Source of the DNA: Treponema sp.
GTDB lineage: Bacteria; Spirochaetota; Spirochaetia; Treponematales; Breznakiellaceae
Direction: 5' to 3'
NCBI GenBank assembly: GCA_031288815.1
Contig: JAITQR010000182.1
Location: 1 to 9,357, forward strand
DNA: 9,357 bases
Part shown: positions 1-6,706 of the stretch, one piece after another
How positions within the stretch are numbered: position 1 is the first letter of the stretch
Layout of the letters: every line of letters starts with the position of its first letter
The notes under the pieces: model-generated
Databases searched by the model: none
Seen by the model: only the letters and a program-made list of their open reading frames with translations
Told to the model about the DNA's origin: nothing
Made by a program: the position numbers and the translations under genes

Positions 1-443
1 TCGGAATCAAAAAGGATGATGTCCGCGGCCATGAGTACCGGGTAGGTGTAGAGCCCCATGTTGATCCCCGCGTCCGGATCGTCCCCCTTGCCGGTATTGG
101 CCTCCACCGCCGCCTTGTAGGCGTGGGCCCGGTTCATCAGGCCCTTGGCGGTAAAGGCCATAAGCTGGGTGGTCAGTTCAAAGGTTTCCGGGACGGAGCT
201 TTGCCGGTAGAAGATCGTCTCTTCCGGGTCCAGCCCCGAGGCAAGCCAGCCCGCGGCAACCTGGCGGATCAAAGAGGAAAGCTCCTCCGGGTCTTTGACG
301 GTATTGAGGGCGTGGTAGTCCGCGATAAAATAACGGGCATCGTATTCCCTGGTTAGTTCCAGGGCGGGCCTGATAGCCCCGAAGTAGTTGCCGATATGGA
401 GGATACCTGTCGGCTTAATTCCGGTAAGGGATATCTTTCTCAT
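1..443 (-). CDS. trpS: Tryptophanyl-tRNA synthetase, N-terminal part (cut by window start)
   Basis: This is a class I aminoacyl-tRNA synthetase that charges tRNA-Trp with tryptophan in the cytosol. Reading the minus strand from ATG at 443-441 gives 147 uninterrupted codons. The N-terminus carries the class I signature PTGILHIGNY at residues 11-20 (the HIGH-type motif is H16-I-G-N19), followed by YFGAIRPAL. YPVLMAADI at residues 134-142 is the typical TrpRS segment of the Rossmann fold. The stretch around GKGDDPDAGIN (residues 118-128) is an insert I recall from one bacterial TrpRS subgroup. The KMSKS loop and anticodon-binding part lie outside the window. The start is placed here because the conserved signature begins ten residues later, the usual distance. 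The Shine-Dalgarno sequence is weak. The gene diverges from the transporter operon and is functionally unrelated to it. Confidence 0.95.
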   Translation of the reverse strand, partial: MRKISLTGIKPTGILHIGNYFGAIRPALELTREYDARYFIADYHALNTVKDPEELSSLIRQVAAGWLASGLDPEETIFYRQSSVPETFELTTQLMAFTAKGLMNRAHAYKAAVEANTGKGDDPDAGINMGLYTYPVLMAADIILFDS

Positions 444-473
444 GGTAAGGCCTACTGTAACAAATCCGGGGGG

Positions 474-525
474 AAAAAAACAGGGCGCGCCGTGTTTGCC
501 GACGGACGCGGGTCTACTCATCCCG
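474..525 (-). promoter_or_regulatory. Possible hairpin plus U-tract (attenuator-like) in the trpS leader
   Basis: In the trpS transcript direction, an 8-bp GC-rich stem with one bulged base can form. The 486-493 arm (CGCGCCGT on the + strand) pairs with ACGG at 502-505 and CGCG at 507-510, enclosing an 8-base loop. Five bases later the minus strand has a run of seven T (474-480), then six C. A second possible stem, CGGG 509-512 with CCCG 522-525, overlaps the first arm, so the two are mutually exclusive. Competing hairpins before a U-tract are the layout of a transcription attenuator. The 5-base gap between stem and U-tract makes it a weak terminator, and no leader peptide or T-box consensus was recognised. 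Confidence 0.3.
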
Positions 526-669
526 AATGGCGAATCGCAAGATTTCTGGTGTGTGTTGAAGCGGCCGGAGTACCGCCTGGTGTCCGGATTTTCAGCAAGA
601 CAGGCGCTTTACGAGACGCCGCGCAACGCGCAAAATTGCATATTCATACAAAGTAATGCATAAATATAC

Positions 670-699
670 TTGACACTTTTAAATTCTTTATTGTTTAAT
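670..699 (+). promoter_or_regulatory. Sigma70-type promoter of the transporter operon
   Basis: TTGACA at 670-675 is a perfect -35 match. TTTAAT at 694-699 matches the -10 consensus TATAAT at five of six positions, with an 18-base spacer. The surroundings are AT-rich, unlike the coding DNA on both sides. Transcription would start near 706, leaving a leader of about 65 bases before the binding-protein gene. It is the only good promoter seen before a run of seven tightly packed genes, so it probably drives them all. Confidence 0.7.
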
Positions 700-724
700 T
701 GGGCTGGTTATAGACTGGAACACG

Positions 725-746
725 GTTCTTATGCTGTTCTTATGCT
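725..746 (+). repeat. Perfect 11-bp tandem duplication in the operon leader
   Basis: GTTCTTATGCT occurs at 725-735 and again at 736-746 with no spacer, followed by GT as the start of a third copy. It lies downstream of the predicted transcription start and 14 bases upstream of the GGAGG ribosome binding site. One turn of the helix is about 10.5 bp, so two copies would face the same side of the DNA, as in a direct-repeat operator. A simple replication-slippage duplication is equally possible. Confidence 0.85.
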
Positions 747-770
747 GTAACCAAACAAAAGGAGGATATC

Positions 771-2333
771 ATGAGAAAAGGAAAGGTATTACTGTGTTCT
801 GCCCTGTTTGCCGTGGTTTTTGTGTTGGCCGGATGCGCCAAAAAACCGGCCGAACCGGTGGTGGCGTATAAGGACGAGCTTCACGTGGCGGTTATGCAGG
901 AGGCGCCGTCTTTGGATTTGCCCAAAAATTCAACCCTCATCGCCCGGCAAATGGGGGCCGGTACCATTTGGGAAAAACTGGTAACCCTCAACGGTAATTC
1001 CGAAGTGGTTCCTGAATTGGCGGAACGTTTCGAGATGAGCGACGATGCCGCCACCTTTACCTTCTACCTTCGGAAGGGGGTAAAATTTCACGATGGGCAG
1101 ATCATGGATGCCGACGACGTGGTTTCTTCCATGAACCGCTGGATACAGGGCTTCTCGGTTGCCAAAGAAATCGCCGGGGCTTCCCGCTTTGAAAAGATCG
1201 ACGACTATACGGTGCGGATTGCCTTTGATCACCCGGCGGTTACTTTTCCGGATGTGGTAGCCGGCGCGGCCCAGCCCGCATCCATTACCACCGTGGAAGC
1301 CAACGCCAACGAAGACGAAAAGGGCTTTGTCAAAGATTACATCGGTACGGGGCCCTTTAAGTTTGTTGAATGGAAACTTGGCCAGTATGTTCTTCTTGAA
1401 AAATTTGCCGACTATGTGCCCTATGGAGATCCCGATAAGCCTATTGACGGCTGGGCGGGCTACAAGGCGCCTAAGATTCAGAAACTCTATATTGATTATG
1501 TGCCGGATAACGCCACCCGCCTGGCGGGGCTTGAGACCGGCCAGTACGACGTAAACTACAATGTCACCTCCGACGATTACGACCGGACCATGACCCTGGG
1601 GGACGTGGAAGTGCTGACCTATCAGGCCGGAACTCTGGCCTATGTGTTCAACAAGAAACAGGGGGTAGCCGCCAACCTCTATTTCCGCCAGGCGGTAAAT
1701 GCCGCGACCAATACTGAGGATATTCTCAAGGCTACCTACGGAGACTACCAGCAGGAACCCGGCTCCTGTTACATGGACGACACCCAGCCCTACTGGAAGT
1801 CTCTGGCGGGTTCGGAAAATTACAATATCCACGACGCGGCCAAAGCGAAGGAACTCCTGGCAAAGGCAGGCTACAAGGATGAGACTTTCCGGGTCCTGGT
1901 TTCCACCCTCAACAACATGGACAGGGGCGCCCTGGTTTTTGAGCAGCAACTGGAGGCCGTGGGTATCAATACGGAACTTATCGTGGTTGACTGGGCAACT
2001 CTTACCCAGTACCGTACCGATCCCACCCGCTATGACCTTTACGTAACCAGTTTTGCCAGCGTACCGGTACCGTCATTAAAGCTCTACTTCGGCCCCGCCT
2101 ATCCCGGCTGGTCCGAGGACGCCGCCTTGCAGAAATACTTTGCCGACTTCAACGGCGCGGTAAGCCGGGAACAGGCCAGGGAACGCTGGGATACCCTTCA
2201 GGGTTATTCATGGGAATACCTGCCCCTTATCAATGTGGGCCACTACGGGGCTTCCCATGCCTGGAACAAAAAGGTGGAAAACCTGGAGACCTATAACGGT
2301 CTGTACTTCTGGCGGGTCAACGTCAGACAGTAA
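771..2333 (+). CDS. ABC transporter substrate-binding lipoprotein, family 5 (DppA/OppA type)
   Basis: This is the extracytoplasmic solute receptor for the adjacent peptide-type ABC importer, 520 aa, the usual size for the SBP_bac_5 family. The N-terminus is a lipoprotein signal: basic MRKGK, a hydrophobic core, then lipobox L19-A-G-C22, so the mature protein would be lipid-anchored at Cys22. Family hallmarks follow: PELAERFE, then KGVKFHDGQ around residues 103-110, then the DADDVVSSMNRW segment. IGTGPFKFVEW and RQAVNAATN further on are also typical of peptide/nickel-binding proteins. The start has a strong ribosome binding site (AAAAGGAGG, 5 bases upstream) and is the first gene after the promoter. 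The ligand cannot be deduced: family 5 proteins bind di- and oligopeptides, but also nickel complexes, opines, sugars and other conjugates. The flanking amidohydrolases make a peptide-like or acylated amino acid ligand most likely. Confidence 0.93.
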   Translation: MRKGKVLLCSALFAVVFVLAGCAKKPAEPVVAYKDELHVAVMQEAPSLDLPKNSTLIARQMGAGTIWEKLVTLNGNSEVVPELAERFEMSDDAATFTFYLRKGVKFHDGQIMDADDVVSSMNRWIQGFSVAKEIAGASRFEKIDDYTVRIAFDHPAVTFPDVVAGAAQPASITTVEANANEDEKGFVKDYIGTGPFKFVEWKLGQYVLLEKFADYVPYGDPDKPIDGWAGYKAPKIQKLYIDYVPDNATRLAGLETGQYDVNYNVTSDDYDRTMTLGDVEVLTYQAGTLAYVFNKKQGVAANLYFRQAVNAATNTEDILKATYGDYQQEPGSCYMDDTQPYWKSLAGSENYNIHDAAKAKELLAKAGYKDETFRVLVSTLNNMDRGALVFEQQLEAVGINTELIVVDWATLTQYRTDPTRYDLYVTSFASVPVPSLKLYFGPAYPGWSEDAALQKYFADFNGAVSREQARERWDTLQGYSWEYLPLINVGHYGASHAWNKKVENLETYNGLYFWRVNVRQ

Positions 2334-2347
2334 AGGGGTGTGCCGTT

Positions 2348-3799
2348 ATGGATTTTTCCGGTGTCTTGCGAAAACTTGATGCCGAAGCTCTTTCGCTTAA
2401 CGCGCTAAGCGATGGTATTTGGGAAAAGGCTGAAATCAGTTATACCGAAAGGGAATCTTCCCGACTTTTGGCCGGGTACCTTGAGGGACAGGGTTTTGAG
2501 CTTGTCTCCGGGGTCTACGGTATTCCCACCGCTTTTACCGCCCAATTCGGCTCCGGCTCTCCCCGGATTGGCCTTTTGGGTGAATTCGACGCCCTTTCGG
2601 GTTTGAGCCAGAAGGCGGAAGTTTTTGAAAAATGCCCCCTTGGGGAGGCCGCGGCGAACGGTCACGGCTGCGGCCATAACCTTCTGGGCGCGGCTGCGGC
2701 GGGCGCCGCCGTGGCGGTAAAGGAATTCCTTGCCCGGGAAAAGCGTTCCGGGACGGTGATTTTTTATGGCTGCCCCGCCGAAGAAAATGGTTCCGGCAAG
2801 GCCTTTATGGCCCGGGCCGGAGCCTTTAAGGATCTGGACTGCGCCCTTACCTGGCATCCCGGCGTCCTCAACAGGATCTTTTCGGAAAGCTCCCTGGCGA
2901 ACGTGCTGGTAAAATTTTGTTTTCACGGAATCAGCTCCCATGCCGGGGGAGCGCCCGAGCTGGGCCGTAGCGCTCTGGACGCGGTGGAGCTTATGAATGT
3001 GGGCGCCAATTACCTCAGGGAACACATGATCGACGATGCCCGGGTTCACTACGCGGTGACCAATACCGGCGGGACTTCTCCCAACGTTGTTCAAGCTTCC
3101 GCCGACGTGGTCTATATGATCCGCAGTCCCGAAAGCGCCCAGGTTCAGGAGCTTCTGGGCAGGGTGGTAAAAATCGCGGAAGGCGCCGCCCTGATGACCG
3201 AAACCACCGTGGAGCACCGGATTATCAAGTCCTGCGCGAACTTTATTTCCAACCGGGTCCTGGAGGGCGTTCTTTACGACTCTTTCCGTGAACTCCCCCT
3301 GCCGGAATATTCGCGGGAGGATCGGGAATATCTGGAAAAATTCTCCGCCACCTGTCCCAAAACCCCGGAAGAAGCTCTGCGGGCGGCGGCGGCCCAGGAG
3401 GCCTCGCGGGAAGGCCGGACTTTCTTGAAACAGCGCCTGAAGGACAAGCTCTGGAATTTTATCGTACCCTGGGATAAAGAGCGGGACGACACCTTGACCC
3501 GGGGTTCCACCGACGTGGGCGATGTAAGCTGGATGTGTCCAACCGCCCAGTTCTACGCCGCCACCTGGGCGCCGGGAACCCCAGGCCATTCCTGGCAGGT
3601 GACCGCCCAGGGGAAGGGAAAGGTCGCCAAGGCCGCGATGCTCTGGTCGGCCAAGGTCCTTGCCCTGGCGGCGTGTAACCTTTTGGGCCGGCCGGAACTG
3701 GCCGGGGCCGCCCGCGAAGAGTTCGGGGAAACCATGAAGGGCCGGACCTATTTCCCGGTTCCCCCCGAAGCCCGGCCCGCGGCGCTGGCGGAGTTATAG
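2348..3799 (+). CDS. abgB: M20 family amidohydrolase, AbgB-like (p-aminobenzoyl-glutamate hydrolase subunit B type)
   Basis: This is a cytoplasmic zinc-dependent amidohydrolase of 483 aa, close to E. coli AbgB (481 aa), which it resembles along the whole length by recall. Visible marks are GEFDAL at 78-83, NGHGCGHN at 104-111 with metal ligands C108/H110, PAEENGSGK with catalytic and metal-binding glutamates E145/E146, and TWHP with H170. The lid domain carries SSHAGGAPELGRSALDAV. GSTDVGDVSW and TPGHSW, with the last ligand His414, are near the C-terminus. AbgB, with AbgA, releases glutamate from p-aminobenzoyl-glutamate, a folate breakdown product. Related M20 enzymes cleave other N-acyl or dipeptide amide bonds, so the true substrate may differ. 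No abgA or abgT is present. It starts 14 bases after the binding-protein stop, with an AGGGG ribosome binding site, and ends 2 bases before the permease gene. Confidence 0.88.
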   Translation: MDFSGVLRKLDAEALSLNALSDGIWEKAEISYTERESSRLLAGYLEGQGFELVSGVYGIPTAFTAQFGSGSPRIGLLGEFDALSGLSQKAEVFEKCPLGEAAANGHGCGHNLLGAAAAGAAVAVKEFLAREKRSGTVIFYGCPAEENGSGKAFMARAGAFKDLDCALTWHPGVLNRIFSESSLANVLVKFCFHGISSHAGGAPELGRSALDAVELMNVGANYLREHMIDDARVHYAVTNTGGTSPNVVQASADVVYMIRSPESAQVQELLGRVVKIAEGAALMTETTVEHRIIKSCANFISNRVLEGVLYDSFRELPLPEYSREDREYLEKFSATCPKTPEEALRAAAAQEASREGRTFLKQRLKDKLWNFIVPWDKERDDTLTRGSTDVGDVSWMCPTAQFYAATWAPGTPGHSWQVTAQGKGKVAKAAMLWSAKVLALAACNLLGRPELAGAAREEFGETMKGRTYFPVPPEARPAALAEL

Positions 3800-3801
3800 G
3801 C

Positions 3802-4755
3802 ATGAAAAAATATATCGCCCAAAGGCTGTTTTCCGTTCTTCCGGTGCTTCTCGTCGTTTCGGTGGTAATTTTCAGCCTTACCTATTTTATTCCCGGCGAT
3901 CCGGCGGCGCTGCTCCTGGGCGATAACGCCACGGTGGAGGATATCGCGGCATTGCGTAAGCGTATGGGGCTTGATATTCCGCCGGTACCGCGCTATTTCA
4001 ACTGGATCGTTAACATGTGCCGGGGCGACTTTGGTATTTCGGTTTCCCAAAACACGCCGGTTGCCCGGATGATCTCGAGCCATCTGGGGCCGACCCTTTC
4101 ATTGTCCGTCTATTCCATGGCTATCGCCTGTGCCATAGCCCTGCCTTTGGGGATGCTGGCGGCCCGGAAGAAGGGCTCCCCGGCAGATCAGGGAGTGTCG
4201 GTACTTGCCCTCCTTGGAATATCGCTTCCCAGTTTTCTTCTGGGACTTTTTCTTGTTGTTACCTTCGCGGTAAGGCTCCGCTGGTTCCCGGTGGCGGGCT
4301 ACAAGCCCCCGTCCGCGGGTTTCGGCGTCCACCTCCGTTCCATAACTCTGCCGGCAATCGCGCTGGGCTTTATGTACGCGGCGCTGCTTATGCGTATGAC
4401 CAGGGCTTCCCTTCTTGAAACCCTGTCCAGCGACTATGTGCGCATGGCAAAGGCCAAGGGAGTAGGGGAATTTTTTCTTGTCGGCAAGCACGCCCTCAGA
4501 AACGCGCTGGTACCGATCCTTACCACTGTGGGGCAGAGTTTTATCGGCGCCCTTTCCGGGGCGACGGTGGTGGAATCGATGTTCGGGGTTCCGGGAATCG
4601 GCGCCCTGGTGGTCAGTTCAATCGGAAAACGGGATTTTCAGGTTGTGCAGGGCGTGGTTCTGCTTACCGCCCTTATCAACGTGGTGATAAGTTTAATTGT
4701 GGATGTGCTCTACGGACTGGTTGACCCCCGGGTCAGGCTGTCCACCGATATATAG
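3802..4755 (+). CDS. dppB: Dipeptide-type ABC transporter permease, DppB/OppB family
   Basis: This is an inner-membrane permease subunit of 317 aa, the usual length, that forms half of the translocation channel with the next gene product. TM1 spans about residues 9-30 and is followed by the family hallmark IPGDPA. A periplasmic segment with LRKRMGLD comes next, then five more hydrophobic segments at roughly 97-120, 133-155, 177-200, 238-260 and 285-307. The cytoplasmic EAA-type loop that docks on the ATPase begins at about residue 215 (MAKAKGVGE) and runs through KHALRNALVP. VVESMFGVPGIG and DPRVRLS at the end are typical of DppB. The gene begins 2 bases after the amidohydrolase stop with only a poor ribosome binding site, which suggests translational coupling. 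Substrate specificity comes from the binding protein and is not visible here. Confidence 0.93.
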   Translation: MKKYIAQRLFSVLPVLLVVSVVIFSLTYFIPGDPAALLLGDNATVEDIAALRKRMGLDIPPVPRYFNWIVNMCRGDFGISVSQNTPVARMISSHLGPTLSLSVYSMAIACAIALPLGMLAARKKGSPADQGVSVLALLGISLPSFLLGLFLVVTFAVRLRWFPVAGYKPPSAGFGVHLRSITLPAIALGFMYAALLMRMTRASLLETLSSDYVRMAKAKGVGEFFLVGKHALRNALVPILTTVGQSFIGALSGATVVESMFGVPGIGALVVSSIGKRDFQVVQGVVLLTALINVVISLIVDVLYGLVDPRVRLSTDI

Positions 4756-4810
4756 CGCAGCCTATTGGGGGTTTTTACACGCGAAGCGCGCCAAACTGAT
4801 AGGAGAACTC
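4756..4810 (+). other. Longest gap inside the operon, with small hairpin
   Basis: These 55 bases separate the two permease genes, whereas all other junctions in the operon are 14 bases or less. They contain a small GC stem (CGCG 4780-4783 with CGCG 4787-4790, AAG loop) and end in the AGGAGA ribosome binding site at 4801-4806. There is no T-tract after the stem, so it is not an intrinsic terminator. I see no promoter. Confidence 0.4.
4801..4806 (+). promoter_or_regulatory. Ribosome binding site deciding the DppC start
   Basis: AGGAGA lies 4 bases before ATG 4811. A longer open frame reaches back to an ATG at 4697, inside dppB, but that start has no comparable site and would add 38 residues with no resemblance to the family. 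The 4811 start is therefore preferred. Confidence 0.75.
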
Positions 4811-5701
4811 ATGGCTGAATCTGTCGTGGATTATGAGGCGATACGAAAGATAGGAAAAAAGCTGGAACGGGAACAGCGGAATCTGAAAATCAAGAAATTC
4901 CTCCGGAACCGGCAGTCGGTGGCGGGGCTTTTCATAGTGGTTACCGTGCTGCTTATCGCCCTGGCGGGCCCCTTTGTGCTGAGGACTTCTCCCTTCGCGG
5001 TGGATGTTTCAAACCGGCTCAAGCCGCCCTCCGGCGAACACTGGTTCGGTACCGACACCTTGGGAAGGGATGTCTTTACCCGCGTCATATATGGCGCGCG
5101 GATATCTATGATTGTGGGCTTTTCCGTGGGGATCATCTCCGGCGTCCTGGGCATGTTTATCGGCCTCTACGCCGTGTCCAGCCGGCAGCTTGACGTTATC
5201 CTTATGCGTCTGTGCGACGGGTTGAAATCAATTCCTTCCATCCTTATGGCGATTGCGCTGATGACCGTCCTTGGGGCGGATATCAAAAACGTTATCATCA
5301 GCCTTGCGGTGGTGAACACGCCGAACATGGGGCGCCTTGCCCGTTCCGCCGCGCTGGTGGTAAAGGAGCAGACCTACATCGAAGCCATGAAAGGGCTGGG
5401 AGCGCGGTCCAGGCGGATACTTTTCCGGCATATTGCGCCCAACATCATTTCCCCCATGATTGTGCAGATGACCTTTGTGTTCGCTTCGGCCATTATCACC
5501 GAAGCGGCCCTGAGCTACCTTGGCGCTGGTGTCCCTCCACCCCAGCCGAGTTGGGGGAGCATTTTAAGCGAAGGCCGGGGGGTAATTTACAACGCCCAGT
5601 GGATGATCTTTTTCCCCGGAATTATAACGGCCCTTACGGTGCTGGGGCTTAATCTTTTCGGTGACGGCATGAGGGATCTTTTGGATCCTCTGAGCAGATG
5701 A
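4811..5701 (+). CDS. dppC: Dipeptide-type ABC transporter permease, DppC/OppC family
   Basis: This is the second inner-membrane channel subunit, 296 aa. The N-terminus is a charged cytoplasmic tail (residues 1-36) followed by TM1 at about 37-56, the OppC N-terminal domain layout. The conserved HWFGTDTLGRDVF motif lies at residues 77-89 and is diagnostic of the DppC/OppC group. The EAA loop starts at E191 (EAMKGLGA) and continues through LFRHIAPN, giving the contact site for the ATPases. LSYLGAGVPPPQPSWG and LNLFGDGMRDLLDP near the C-terminus are also family-typical. The start was chosen by its AGGAGA site rather than the longer upstream frame. The stop overlaps an ATG of the next frame (ATGA, 5698-5701), consistent with coupled translation of the transporter subunits. 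Confidence 0.93.
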   Translation: MAESVVDYEAIRKIGKKLEREQRNLKIKKFLRNRQSVAGLFIVVTVLLIALAGPFVLRTSPFAVDVSNRLKPPSGEHWFGTDTLGRDVFTRVIYGARISMIVGFSVGIISGVLGMFIGLYAVSSRQLDVILMRLCDGLKSIPSILMAIALMTVLGADIKNVIISLAVVNTPNMGRLARSAALVVKEQTYIEAMKGLGARSRRILFRHIAPNIISPMIVQMTFVFASAIITEAALSYLGAGVPPPQPSWGSILSEGRGVIYNAQWMIFFPGIITALTVLGLNLFGDGMRDLLDPLSR

Positions 5702-5707
5702 GGGAGG
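5702..5707 (+). promoter_or_regulatory. Ribosome binding site deciding the DppD start
   Basis: GGGAGG lies 8 bases before ATG 5716, an ideal spacing. The alternative ATG at 5698 overlaps the dppC stop but has only weak purines upstream and would put this site inside the coding sequence. The 5716 start also gives an N-terminus ([12 protein letters not shown]) that begins directly with the first ATPase strand. Confidence 0.65.
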
Positions 5708-5715
5708 GAACGGCA

Positions 5716-6705
5716 ATGGCGGAGGCTCCTCTGCTGGAAGTGCGGGATCTCAGTACGGGTTTTTACACGGAACGCGGTGTCTTTAAGGCAGTGGAGGGAG
5801 TTTCCTTTACGGTGAATTCCGGGGAGATCCTGGGGGTGGTGGGAGAGTCGGGCTGCGGCAAAAGCGTCACATCCCAATCCATTCTCCGCCTTTACGACGA
5901 AAAGCATCAGGCCTTTTATTCGGGGCAGATTCTTTTTAAGGGCGAGAATCTCCTCAAAATTCCTCCCGGCCGGATGCGGCAATACAGGGGCCAGCATATC
6001 GCGATGGTGTTTCAGGACGCCCTAAGCGCCCTGAACCCGGTATTCACCGTGGGGGATCAAATCGCCGAAACCCTCAGGATACACAAAAACATGAAGGGAA
6101 AGGATCTCCGGAACCGGGCGGTGGAAATGCTTCGTCTTGTGGGGATTCCCGATCCCTCCAGGCGGATAAGCCAGTTCCCCCATGAGCTTTCCGGCGGCAT
6201 GCGTCAGCGGGTGATGATCGCCATAGCCCTGGCCTGTGAACCCAAGCTTCTTATCGCTGACGAACCCACCACCGCCCTGGATGTAACCATTCAGGCGCAA
6301 ATAATGGACCTTATCATCGATCTTAACCGCCGCTTTAACATGGGGGTGATTCTTATTACCCACGATCTTGCGGTGGTGGCGGAGACCTGCCGGCGGGTCG
6401 TGGTGATGTATCTTGGTCAGGTGGTTGAAGAAGCCCCGGTAGACGAACTCTTTGACAATCCCTGGCATCCCTATACCCAGGGGCTTTTGAAATCCATTCC
6501 CCATATCCACGGTTCCCCAACGGAGCGGCTCTATATGATCCCCGGAACCGTGCCCCTGCTGGATCAGATTCCCTCGGGCTGCCGTTTTGCCGGCCGCTGT
6601 CCCTTTGCCGGGGATTCCTGCTTTACGGAAGCCCAGGATCTGGAGCGGCTCTCTGAACAGCACTGGGTCCGTTGCCGGAAAGCGGCCGGCGGGGAAGGGT
6701 TTTGA
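5716..6705 (+). CDS. dppD: Dipeptide-type ABC transporter ATPase, DppD family
   Basis: This is a cytoplasmic ATPase subunit of 329 aa that pairs with the next gene product to power import. All ABC motifs are intact: Walker [10 protein letters not shown] at 43-51, Q-loop Q100 in MVFQD, signature LSGGMRQ at 158-164, Walker B ending in D182-E183 (LLIADEP), D-loop TALD, and switch histidine H216 in THDLAVV. The C-terminal oligopeptide/dipeptide extension holds four cysteines (C289, C295, C302, C320). Related Opp/Dpp ATPases have been found to hold an iron-sulfur cluster at such a site, and I infer the same here. The wording of the [10 protein letters not shown] segment fits DppD. A longer version starting at 5698 (six more residues) is possible but less likely. 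Confidence 0.93.
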   Translation: MAEAPLLEVRDLSTGFYTERGVFKAVEGVSFTVNSGEILGVVGESGCGKSVTSQSILRLYDEKHQAFYSGQILFKGENLLKIPPGRMRQYRGQHIAMVFQDALSALNPVFTVGDQIAETLRIHKNMKGKDLRNRAVEMLRLVGIPDPSRRISQFPHELSGGMRQRVMIAIALACEPKLLIADEPTTALDVTIQAQIMDLIIDLNRRFNMGVILITHDLAVVAETCRRVVVMYLGQVVEEAPVDELFDNPWHPYTQGLLKSIPHIHGSPTERLYMIPGTVPLLDQIPSGCRFAGRCPFAGDSCFTEAQDLERLSEQHWVRCRKAAGGEGF

Positions 6706-6706
6706 C

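Larger units (their letters stand above)
444..770. other. Divergent intergenic region between trpS and the transporter operon
   Basis: These 327 bases hold no convincing gene. Short open frames on the + strand run into the trpS coding region in antisense and have no family-like sequence or ribosome binding site. The left two thirds (about 444-630) are GC-rich with several short inverted repeats. The part from about 631 to 700 is AT-rich and holds the rightward promoter. The divergent promoter for trpS should also lie in this AT-rich stretch, but I could not pick a convincing -35/-10 pair on the minus strand. The GC-rich part could be a regulatory leader of trpS or a dispersed intergenic repeat. 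Confidence 0.7.

Noticed and set aside
444..640. T-box riboswitch before trpS
   Set aside because: GGGATGAGTAGACCCGCG on the minus strand faintly recalls the T-box antiterminator, but it does not match the AGGGTGGNACCGCG consensus and I could not build the specifier stem. It is kept only as a generic attenuator-like candidate.
388..663. Open frames of 91 and 86 residues on the + strand upstream of the promoter
   Set aside because: They begin inside trpS in antisense, overlap each other in two frames, have no ribosome binding site and show no family-like motif.
930..1949. Long minus-strand open frame opposite the binding-protein gene
   Set aside because: It is a shadow of the GC-rich coding strand. 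The + strand frame has a lipobox and family motifs throughout.
2405..3589. Long minus-strand open frame opposite the AbgB-like gene
   Set aside because: It is rich in G, P and R without a recognisable fold. The opposite strand carries a complete set of M20 catalytic motifs.
4780..4790. Intrinsic terminator between dppB and dppC
   Set aside because: The stem is only 4 bp with a 3-base loop and is not followed by T residues.
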